Positions 54,101 to 64,000 of a stretch of 64,000 nucleotides of DNA are shown one piece after another. Origin of the DNA: Antennarius striatus (lineage: Eukaryota; Chordata; Actinopteri; Lophiiformes; Antennariidae); the NCBI RefSeq assembly GCF_040054535.1, contig NC_090781.1, positions 9,923,982-9,987,981 of the forward strand. The letters run 5' to 3'. The translations under genes were made by a program, and so were the position numbers. The stretch's first letter is position 1, and every line of letters begins with the position of its first letter. The notes beneath the pieces were generated by a model. That model was not told where the DNA came from and did no database searches. It saw only the letters and a list, made by a program, of their open reading frames with translations.

Positions 54101-56685
54101 AATTTTGAAAATCAATTCACTGTTTGTCATTTATATATTGAGCAGTAATCTCAAACGTGGCATTTAATCCAACATCCGAGTGTGATCTCTTTTGTCTTGT
54201 CATCCAACCGTAACCTGCTTGCATTTTAATATCGTCTCCAGAAATGGACACATTTTCATTTATATATGTTTTCAGAAAATAATTAATAAGTTACCTGAAT
54301 CAAGAACAATGAGGAGATTTTCCAATTACGTTGAGTAATCCTTTGGTCTATGGATTGTCAGAAAATGCTAAAAGAAATAGCCATTACAGTTTTTCCAGAG
54401 CTAAGATGATCTCTTCAAATATTTTGTATTTGTCCGTTCATTTAATTCTGATTTAAAATAGAAATGAGACCTTGAACTGGAGACTGGTCAGCTTCTCTTT
54501 AGACAGAAAACATATCTTCAGGGTTTTGCAACGTTGATTTGATTCAGAAAATAAACAAATGCTTTCTCATCACTTTTGGCTCTGGTTACATGCATGCCTA
54601 GCAGACTTTTTTTTTTTTAAATCTTGAAATATTAGTTTGCCTGGCAGAAAAAAAACAAAAGAAATGATTTATCTTCTTGTTCTTGTCGCCTGTCTGTCTG
54701 AAACACAAGTACGACTTTCCTTGTAAAGGAGCCACAACCCAACCGCTGCCACCATTTCCCCCTCTTAAGCATTTCTTTGAACATCTGCAGCTCATTGCTC
54801 CTGGGGGAACAGTTTTGTTTACTATTACACTATCTGTGTGGCAATATTATAGCTGTAGGTATTACCACGGGACACAAATAAAATCTCCCAGAACACAGTA
54901 CGGTTGATGGTAATTTGAGACATTTTGTACGACAGACGTAGAAATAAATCTCCATTTAGCTGTGACCAGAGAGGTGGAGGCAGACAGAGATGAATCGGCC
55001 CACACGCCATCACCAGAATGCATCCACTTATTAACCTTTAAGTGCTTCATTAGGTTCGGCATGAGGACTAATATTTTCCCTACACAAAATTGTTGATGAA
55101 TGGAAAAAGGTGCAATAGATTTATCATGGACTGAAATGAATGCCCAGCACCCACTTTGCTATATCAATAATGCATGCCCCGTTATGCCGTAAAAACCAAA
55201 ATATTAACAGGCAGATATTTTCATTTGTTCAGCAGATGGCTTGCATTGCATTCAGCTGTAGTGATTGCCTCTGTGAGGCGGATACTTTCACATTAGTTGA
55301 GCTGAGAGTCATGTATGCCGTACTTCACTCGTATAATGACAAGCCTGACCTTCTAACCCTTCACTGTGAAACAGTGCAAGCAGCGCTCCCCATTCCAATA
55401 AGTCAAATGGGCTGGTTGGTATTAAGAGTGCATGACAGTTTCAAATTCAAGTGTCCTGTTTGAGGTTCTATGGGGGGAGGGGAGGTCGGGGGGTGGGGGC
55501 AAAGCCCCTGCTGGCTAAACAGAGTTGAGGGCTGTGGGAGGAATACATGGAATGCAGATAACACATACAAAGGATTATGTACCTGCTTGCACATCAGAGC
55601 TGTGTGGTTTCACATTTAATACCCACGGACCGATGTTTGCTTTGATGAAGCTCCGTGAAAGGTTGGAAACTAACATGCGCTGTCTTCCTATGGCTTTTGG
55701 ACTTTTACATTTACTTGGCGGGATAACCGCTGACATGAAAAGTTTTGCTTGGCGTGAACTTCCATGGCGTCAGGTGTTTTATGCAGCTGATGAGTTGATG
55801 TATGCTATATAGGCTGAGATGTGTTTGCTCCTGCGAAATAAACTCCAAAAGACAATTTATCTCATTTTTTTCTCCACAGACTCATAACAGATGAAACTGT
55901 CACAACAAACCCAATCTTCCTTTTTCTGTTCGCTTCTTTTGTTTCAGTTAAATGAGACCACAGTTATGTCTGTGACATTTAACACATCACCGCTGTCATG
56001 GCTGCACAGGTCATTTAAGGCATAACAATTTCATTAGCAGCAGCTATCAATTTTTTTTTCTTTTTTCCATCATGACACAAGGAGAAGCCATACATCACGG
56101 TAAATGCTTTTAACTGTTCACTCAGCTCTTCCACATATTAAAAAAAAAAAAGGCCCACATTGTGCTTCTTGTCCCGTCTGGTGCATCCAGAGCGAGAGTA
56201 GGAGGAGCTGACAGATCTAACTGATAGTGCGAACACCTCACTTCAAACAAAACCTGTCAATACAAGAAAAACACAGCAGCACCGCCTCTACCCCTTGTTA
56301 GCAAGATAACAGGAACATATAAAAATATCCAGAGTGTGGCCTGAAGAACTCAGGAGTTAAGGTCTCCCTGGGAATGTTATACCAAGGCTAACCCCCTTCG
56401 AGCAAAGTGAGTCAACGCTGTTCACAAAGTCCTCTGGAACAATGAGCGGCTTCTGCTGTGGGTCAGACAAAAAGACAGGAGCTTGAGGCTAAGGGTCTCC
56501 TGAAAGACTAGGAAAGGAAGATTGAAACAGAACAAAACAAAAAAAACCAAAACGCTGAAGACTGGAAGACCCTTTGTTGTGATTTAAAAAGCCTGAATTT
56601 TATTGGTAAAAACTGCAAGTTATTCTGGAAAGGTTCTACTTTGCACAGTATTACTTTTCAGTGATTTCACTGGGACATTCTTCTT
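51145..56685. other. Presumed alcam first intron or upstream region, nothing recognised
   Basis: No supported exon. A small hairpin, CTTTT-TCAAAA-AAAAG flanked by TTTCACT/AGTGAAA, lies at 52575-52612. Conserved noncoding elements could be present but cannot be judged from one sequence. Confidence 0.4.
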
Positions 56686-56686
56686 A

Positions 56687-56745
56687 TGAATGAATGAATG
56701 AATGAATGAATGAATGAATGAATGAATGAATGAACGAATGAATGA
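56687..56745. repeat. (GAAT)n microsatellite
   Basis: About fourteen GAAT units with one C substitution. Confidence 0.95.
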
Positions 56746-57695
56746 AATTGTCCGATAGATTTAACACAACATCGACGGAATAAAAATCCTGTATTACGAA
56801 TTCATTAATACATAATTCATATTTTTGGTAAATGTGGTTTGGTAAATATTTTTCCAAAAAAAAATAAGACATGAAAATTGCAAAAGTTCCTAAAATATCA
56901 AGAAGAAACTCTCCACTAAATGGCAGATTTTTTGGATTATAACATTGAACAGTGTTCAAGCTACAAATTGGAGAGTCGTTTGCAAAAGGGAAGCACTCAC
57001 AGAATGAAGCATAAATCAAAATGTAACCATGGAAGTGAAAAAAAAAAAGTCCATCAACAACAACAAAAAGCACATCTTCAGTTTAAGTTTTTGTGTGTAG
57101 AAAGTTTCCTGAAAACATATTCAGTAGTATCATGAGATCTGCAATGGAAATGAAGCCAACCACCAAAACGAGCCAACTTGTAAGCACAAAAACAGAAAAA
57201 GTAAAAACAATGAAATGACCTACTGAATAGCAAAAAAACACAATTTCAGTATTTCATTGATGCGAGTACCAAGTATTAAAAAAAAATATTAATCTGTTCT
57301 TGAGTTATGCTCAGGAAACAATACACAACAGACAAATGGACAGAGGCCTTTCCTGTCTCTCTTCCTCCTCCTCACTTTTTCTGGTGAGGGATAATAAAAA
57401 CATGGATTAAAGATTCCTTCCTCCATACATTACATGGAGGACACTTATTGCCAAATTGTGAATTTCAGTCTAGATGGTAGCGAATGAGGCAATATTTTAG
57501 TGTCAATATCATTCTATTTAAATTTTTCACTTATTGAAAGTGAAAGCTCATTTGGGGCGCACCGCAAAGTCGCTGCCCGTCATTCTGCCTCCTCCTATAC
57601 TAATTGCATGATTAAAAACCCCTAGTGTGTTTGTTCAGAGGATGGTACACATTATATATCCATGTCTAACATATGTATGGTCCGATTGTAAAAAT
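56746..57695. other. Presumed alcam first intron or upstream region, nothing recognised
   Basis: AT-rich sequence, no supported feature. Confidence 0.4.
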
Positions 57696-57740
57696 AATTT
57701 CCCCATGGGGGATAATAAAGTGAGTTTCTTTCTTTCTTTT
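57696..57740 (+). repeat. L2-type LINE 3' tail fragment
   Basis: AATTTCCCCATGGGGGATAA followed by TAAAGTGAGTTTC and a TTTC simple repeat, the typical 3' end of fish L2-like LINEs. Confidence 0.6.
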
Positions 57741-58773
57741 CTTTCTGATTGAACTGCTTCAATAACAACTGACCTATTAATTTGGATAAACATACACCAC
57801 TATCTTCCTTTTCATCATCACCCCATCATTGTTCCATTTAAATCAGTAAAAGTAAAAGTGACCCGATACTTACTGGGAAGCATAAAGTATCTCCCTTCCA
57901 GACAGCGTGAGGATATTCAAAGAGATAACTCTCATGATTGTTTGATAGTTGGGAGATAACGTGATGAATGATGTCACTGACATATTTATTATACATATTT
58001 ATTATATATTTCCTGCACCACTTAGACGGATTAACTTTGTGATGAGAACAGGAAGGTGTAAATAACGTGAAAGTGAATGTCCAGAAGGTCTAGACAAAGT
58101 TACATCTGGGTGTAGGTAAAAGAAAATGTCCGCGACGCCGTCCTATCAGGGATGAGATTCCCCAGACGTCACGTCTGGATCTCAGTAAGATCATCGCTGA
58201 CGTCGGAATGCAAGAAGAGCTTATCACAGAGCTGTGAGCACCTCTGGATAACGTCATGAATGCAGACCTGACAGCGTTCTCTTTTCTGTTGTATCCATGA
58301 CTTCTGCAGGAAATGCAAGGCAGCAGTTGTGTTCACTTCCATCATGCATGATGACGGAAGGAAATACATCATTGTTGGTCTTTTTTTTTTTTTTTTGACT
58401 GCTGCTAGAGTTACGGGGAGTGAAACTTTGGTGATGATATCAGTGCGAGAATTTGGCTAAGTATTTGCAGTGAACACACCATCACTCTGTAGGTGCTTTT
58501 AGTTGGATTGACGACTGAATGGTTAACATCAACACTACTTAACACACTTCTAGTATTTTCTACACCATATCCACCATCCTCTTTCCCCAAAATAGTGCTA
58601 TCTGAAACTGATATGTTGTGTGAGGTTAGATAGGCAGAATGAAAAGCAGACAACTTCCCTGAGTGCATCCCTGATACTACTGGACGGATGGAGGCTGGCG
58701 ACTTAAGTGATCTCTTGATGATTCCTCCGGTGTCATCATGAGGTCAAAACTAACTTATCTATTTCTTTTCTTT

Positions 58774-58806
58774 GGATACTTTATTTATCGCACAGAGGAA
58801 AATTCT
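58774..58806 (-). repeat. L2-type LINE 3' tail fragment
   Basis: GGATACTTTATTTATCGC followed by ACAGAGGAAAATTC. On the minus strand this is the same LINE tail as at 14401 and 41316. Confidence 0.5.
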
Positions 58807-58809
58807 TTC

Positions 58810-61800
58810 CCTCATTGGCCCCTCCCTAGGAAGCAGTAGTTAGCTGTTAAGGTGCACAGGGAGCAAACTGAGGTTCAGTATTTTGATGCCAACGTGTTGA
58901 CCTCCAGGAGCTTCCCTTTAGGATGGCTGCTTTACCTCTAGAGCCAAAGCTGTCCTTCTGAGCACCATGTTAATAAGAAATATATTAATTCAAGCATGAT
59001 AACTGAACAAATGTCACCCTGAGCATAAATATAACAAAGCTGTGCAATTGTTAGAAACGCACTGGGGGATAATATTGTAGCTGCGTGTGAGATGTTATCC
59101 TGGTTTAGTTTGTTCTGTTAACAAATGACATGATGGAGCAAGCCCAATACAGGAAGACAGGTAATCCTGAGATTTCCTTGGGAAACAATAGAAAATCTGC
59201 TTCGTCCTAAATATCTCTAACTCAAAAAGGAAAAACAAAACAGGGTTTTATTATTCAGTGTTAAACACTCTGCTGTGTGACCCTGCACATTAAAATGAAA
59301 TCATTATCATTATAGGAGGAAATTACAGTATGTGTTGTGTTCTCTGTATCTCCTTGCATGGAGGGAAAAATGAAAAGTAGTATAATGGATTATGAAGTCC
59401 TCGTTGGGCAAAAATTAAACAATAGAAAGTTAATTTAACAGTGTCCTCACTCTGGAGTGACTCCTTATATTCACTCTTATGTGACAAGCACTGCTGGTGA
59501 ATTTAGTATTAAACATTACTGTTTTTTCCTGCCATCACTGTAAATCGAGCCAAAGTTAAGTCTACAATTGTTTTTCGCGATGAAGGGGATGAGTCCATTC
59601 AGAAGTTGTGTTTAAATTATGCCGATAGGATGTGATGCTCAGGAACGCGAGGCCACTTCACCTCTTAAGACGTCCCATTAGAAAATGAAGTGTTGCATTT
59701 AATTACCAGACAAGCATCTCTTCACCTTCCCCATATGGTCTGGCAATGGAACACCTGAATATTTATCAGAGAGGCAGAGTGCTTTATCATAAAATATCTA
59801 AAAAACCCACATGACACGACTATGTTAATTACTATGCAAAGAGCCTTGACTTGACTTCTTTAAATAAAAAGAAACTCTTACAAAACGGCACTACTGCTGC
59901 GGATGCTTGGAACAAGACAATTTGAATAACATTAGAATGCGTACTCCTCGTTTAATTATGGATTTTAAAAGATGATGCACGGAGGTCAAGGGTTTGTCAA
60001 CTGGATAGGGAACGTGTCTTTCCTTCCAAAAAAGGAAGTGGGGCAGAAACAAAGTTCAGTTTGAGAAGCCCCTCAAATACGGAGAAATAATGATAGAATT
60101 TGCATTCATAGGCATAATCAGGAGAATAGCCTTTTCCACATAGTTTTCTGTGTCTGACACTACAAGACACATCATCTTAATTACCTGCTGTACATTAAAA
60201 TTATTACTCACACCGTTAATCTGTGTTGTATTTAAACGACCACGTGAAAAGACCAGTTATGATAATTATCCATTCCATTTTGCAGCTATTTTCATCTGTT
60301 CACCTTTGGCACATTCTGCTTTTTAACCTTTAGCCAATGATCTTACATGATTCTCCATTCATTATTTTGTCTGCTCTTTAACATTAAGTAGACATTTCAA
60401 ATATTTTACCTATTTCAAAACCGCATTAATGAATTCTCTTTTTATACCCTGTGAAGATGTGATGTTAAATGTTAACATCTACCCACACTGATGGGAAGCA
60501 TTGATCAGCATATTGAAGGCAATTTGCTGCATAAACATCAGCATTGCACTTGTCTGTGACCCTCCGATTTTTGATTTTCTTTTTAGTTACATCTCAATCT
60601 TTGTCCATGCTAATACAGACAGAAATAAAAAGAGTTATCAACCAATAAAAGAAAATACCTTCAGAGTGCAAACCACCATATTAAAGAACATCTTACACCT
60701 CTGCAAATGTGCAAGGGTTTTCCCGAGTGTATAGATGAACTGATGACCCACAATGATGGGACACACATTTAATTTTCTATCTCAGAATAACAGGCTTTTA
60801 ATTCCATACACAGATATACACCCCCGCTATCTCCTCTGCAAGAGTGTCTCCCTGAATGAGAACTCCTGTCTCCTGCAAGTTCAACTGAAGCAGCATATAA
60901 TCAAAGATTGCTCCGGGCAATGCAGACTGCTACTGCAGTCTATGGGAGAAGGATAGTGGACATCAGTAGAACACAAAGAAGCAGCTTTTCAGACAACACG
61001 AATGTGAATACTGAGGTCAAATGCAGACACAAGGCCATTCTATTGAGTCCCAAAGGCAAGACGTAATGGAGATCTGTGTGATTTTTTATGAATTAAAAAA
61101 AAAAAAATTTGCTAAACAGCGCCGGCGTGAATAGAGCAAGCACTCAGAACTGCAAAAGAGCTTTGGACTTAACAGAGCACGATTCAGAAATGAATGGGAA
61201 GACAAACCTCCCTGTCATTTTCTAAGTTGGCCTGGAGCCGGACATGAATGTTTCACCTTTTGCACAAAAGCTGGGTCAACCCAAACGACTCCCCCTCAAC
61301 ATTAAATAAAGTCAGAATACAGGTTCGATACAAAAGCAGCCTCCTGTCTGGGTTTTATGAGGGTGCAGGCATTAATCTTTGCTTCAAACTCCTCTAATTT
61401 GCTTCTTTTACATGCTGGAGCCTACGGTTCTCATCCCATTGCTTTAACGATAACGTATAATAAGTTATTGAACGCAATTCACATATAACAAAGAAAACAA
61501 AAGAACCCACCCTCTGTCTTGTTATACATATGTACCCAATCATTCCATTCCTTAAATATTCTCTGAGGACAAATGATTACCATCATAGTTAACGAAGCCT
61601 AACACAGCAAAGGCTCTAAAGATAATCTGAACAAAGATCCAGGGACTGTTAAATCTGGGTGTGGTCACAGGCTTTTCATATGGAGGAGAGATGCCCCCCC
61701 CCCCCCAGTCAGGATGCACATGTTAAGTGCAGAGACAGGCTGCAGCTACTCTGTGCACTCTCCAAGGGGTGTGTGCTACTCCATATTAATGACAAAAAAA

Positions 61801-62400
61801 AAGGGAGCGGGACCAAGAAGTTGCTATCATACACTCATTTGTTTTAAAAAGAGCCGACCTCACAAAGCAGTCTGCAGGAGTCCACAGGAATCCAGCGAAA
61901 GCTGGGGGCTGCATCAATGACAAAAGATGGACGACCTCACTTTTTTTTTTTTGTCCCCGAAACAAGGGACTGCCCAATTTCAGAGCACTGCTGGTCTTTC
62001 ACCAAAAACCGAGGATACCTTCATGCATTTCAATGGGGGTATTCCTGCGTAAAGAAACACCACTACGTGCCACAGTCATCCCTCTCCTGTTGTTAAGCCT
62101 TTCTTCATGACTGAAACAATGGCATTGCGCTCCCTCGCCTTGAATAACAATAAAACATCATTTTGAAAAGCTGAGGAAGAGATCTGAGCGCAAAGTGGAT
62201 AAAGTAAGAAAATTTCAGAGGGAAAACTAGGATATTAGTATGTTTGATAAAATATCACATCAGTTAATCTCACTTGAGTATAAACATGACTGTATTAAAA
62301 GCCAATAAAGGGATAAATGCTAACTGTCTTTCTTTACCTAACCAGTAATTACCATAAAAAAAGGACAGCTCAAGAGGCGAATCTAGCTCCAATAATAAAA
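58810..62400. other. Presumed alcam first intron or upstream region, nothing recognised
   Basis: Largely unique sequence without supported genes. A C-run occurs at 61695-61707. Confidence 0.4.
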
Positions 62401-62408
62401 GCTGAACA

Positions 62409-62760
62409 CACTGTGCCCTCGTGCATTCGCACGTCAACGCTCGCGACTTCACCTCATCGTGGATTTTTGGTTGGCAGTCATGTGATACCGTACGTGCATC
62501 CTATTGGCTGACGGCTTCTGGAAGTGCCGCTATGTTCTGTGAGTCTCGGACTTACGTGAGACACAAAAGTGCTTTAAACAGTCAATGAGAGTGTGGCAAA
62601 AGGTAACACAGATAGAAGGTGGTTTAGTATCAGTATGGGGAGGGTCCATAAACGGTTAAATTACCATAAATAATAAGATAGTTTGTCATTCTATCGCGGA
62701 ATTTGTTAATCACGTGCGGTTCATGGAACGCATTACCCGCGAGGAACGAGGGTGCACTGT
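62409..62760. mobile_element. Pogo/Tigger-like MITE (decayed)
   Basis: The left end CACTGTGCCCTCGTGCATTC and the complement of the right end ACAGTGCACCCTCGTTCCTC are imperfect terminal inverted repeats. The inner text CGCGACTTCACCTCATCGTG and CGCATTACCCGCGAGGAACG resembles the TCGCGG-rich ends of vertebrate pogo/Tigger-like elements. TA flanks the right end and is degraded on the left. It has no transposase ORF. Confidence 0.6.
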
Positions 62761-63305
62761 ATATCTCACATTGACATAAAAAAAAAAGGGTAAAGTCAAT
62801 CACAAAAGTGTAATTAAGGTTCACTTGCTGCTGTTTGACTGATAATCCTGTTTGTAAAACTCACAACAAAGGACCTTTTTCTCAGTGAGTCATCGCCTCT
62901 GAGAGATTACTTTAGCCACACAAGTCCTTTCATTTTCTCAAAGCCAAGCCACTCATACATTTCTCACCTCGCTGAGTCCAACTGAGGACATATTACCTAT
63001 TTGACATGTTGGAAACTCAGCATGTTCATGTGGTAGCTCTTATTACTTTTTACCGCCATCTTGCTACATCAAGTTTTGGTTCGGTGCTGAGATTTTGGCA
63101 CAAATAAAAGATAGTTTAGCAGCTTTCGCTAAACAACAACCAACTACAAGTTAGCATGAAATGAATAAGAAGGAGACAAGTGATGGGAACCAACAACTTC
63201 TCCAGCAACTGCGCACACAAACAGGAATTATAAAGAGGCACAGGCTCCACGGCCTTAAAAGCAAACATTGTTCCACCTGTTCAGTTTCCTGCTGGGCGGG
63301 AAACA
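62761..63305. other. Presumed alcam upstream region, nothing recognised
   Basis: No supported feature. Confidence 0.4.
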
Positions 63306-63307
63306 TG

Positions 63308-63308
<1 letters not shown>

Positions 63309-63389
<81 letters not shown>

Positions 63390-63415
63390 TGTGTGTGTGT
63401 GTCTGTGTGGGGGTG
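63309..63415. repeat. (GT)n microsatellite
   Basis: About 100 bp of GT with a few CT and GG interruptions at its right end. Confidence 0.96.
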
Positions 63416-64000
63416 TTTGTGTGGGTGTGTAGCACTCCAACTCACAGGTTGCAGGGCAAACAAACACCCACATGAAGCAGTCATGCATGTTGAAATTCAA
63501 ATGCGTTATATCAGAATTAGTGTTCTTTGTTGCACCGGAGTCCATTGCTGTGTACAGAGCAGGTCCAAAGGTAACACATGGTCCACAGAAGCTCGACTTC
63601 CCTGGAACCAGCACGTGCTTTGCTTTGGACACCGTGGTATCCAAAGCTTTTTTTTTCTTCTAGTTATGGGTAATTAACAGCTTAAGTTACCATGAGAACA
63701 ATTAATTTAGCTCGCATTTAGTCTGTAAAGCACCGCTGCTAGGGGTGCTGGGAGGAATCCTGCACCCCCTGTTGGGAGGTGACCCTGGGCTTCCACCCTA
63801 ATGCTGCTTTAATTTACAGTACCGCCTCAGCTGTCTGAATGGGCCTCTCTGAGCTCAAGAAAGTGTCCCCGCTTTTTGTCCCGCTGAGCAGCACCTCAGC
63901 CTTCTGTTCACATTTCCAGGTCTTTCTTATTCTGATCCAGACCTGAGGTGAATACAATTCAAACAATCAAGCACACAAAACACACAGTTCTCTTTGTCGA
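63416..64000. other. Presumed alcam upstream region, nothing recognised
   Basis: No supported gene or repeat family up to the window edge. Confidence 0.4.

Noticed and set aside
62630-62824. Hydrophobic minus-strand ORF as alcam signal-peptide exon
   Set aside because: It lies within a pogo/Tigger-like MITE, has no suitable phase-1 donor, and does not resemble an ALCAM leader.

Overview
The window is vertebrate nuclear DNA, almost certainly from a ray-finned (teleost) fish. The genes are intron-rich, code for vertebrate-specific proteins, and sit among repeats typical of fish genomes: L2-type LINE tails, a tRNA-headed SINE, hAT and Tc1/mariner-type MITEs, and long (CA)n and (GATA)n microsatellites. 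There is no bacterial, plasmid, CRISPR or intact viral content.

Layout, left to right. Positions 1-2404 hold the 5' two thirds of thap12 (minus strand, running off the left edge), followed by a CCAAT-rich upstream region. Two tRNA-Pro genes (anticodons AGG and CGG) face each other at 3154-3225 and 3670-3741. A complete dyrk1a coding sequence (minus strand, 11 coding exons, 743 residues) lies at 6984-12628. Its probable 3' UTR reaches down to about 4.5 kb, and its CpG-rich promoter region lies at about 13.7-15.5 kb. Positions 15.5-27.9 kb are intergenic, with a hAT MITE, microsatellites, three decayed non-LTR retrotransposon fragments, a SINE and several inverted repeats. Positions 27.9-41.9 kb hold alcam (CD166, minus strand): 14 coding exons from the first Ig domain to the stop codon. 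Its signal-peptide exon was not found, so 42-64 kb is best read as the large first intron or upstream region of alcam. No exon is recognisable there, only microsatellites, two LINE tails and a pogo/Tigger-like MITE.

The three protein genes have unrelated jobs. THAP12 is a domesticated-transposase THAP zinc-finger protein, DYRK1A a dual-specificity nuclear kinase, and ALCAM an Ig-family adhesion receptor. All are transcribed leftward but they form no operon. Exon boundaries were set by hand from splice signals, reading-frame phase and recalled similarity to the human proteins, and all phases close without frameshift. I saw no strong evidence of an undescribed system. The most useful observations are the tRNA-Pro pair differing only at the wobble base, overlapping upstream ORFs at the dyrk1a start, a palindromic RFX X-box in its promoter region, a 30-nt in-frame alcam exon, a three-armed palindrome in an alcam intron, and microsatellites grown from LINE tails.
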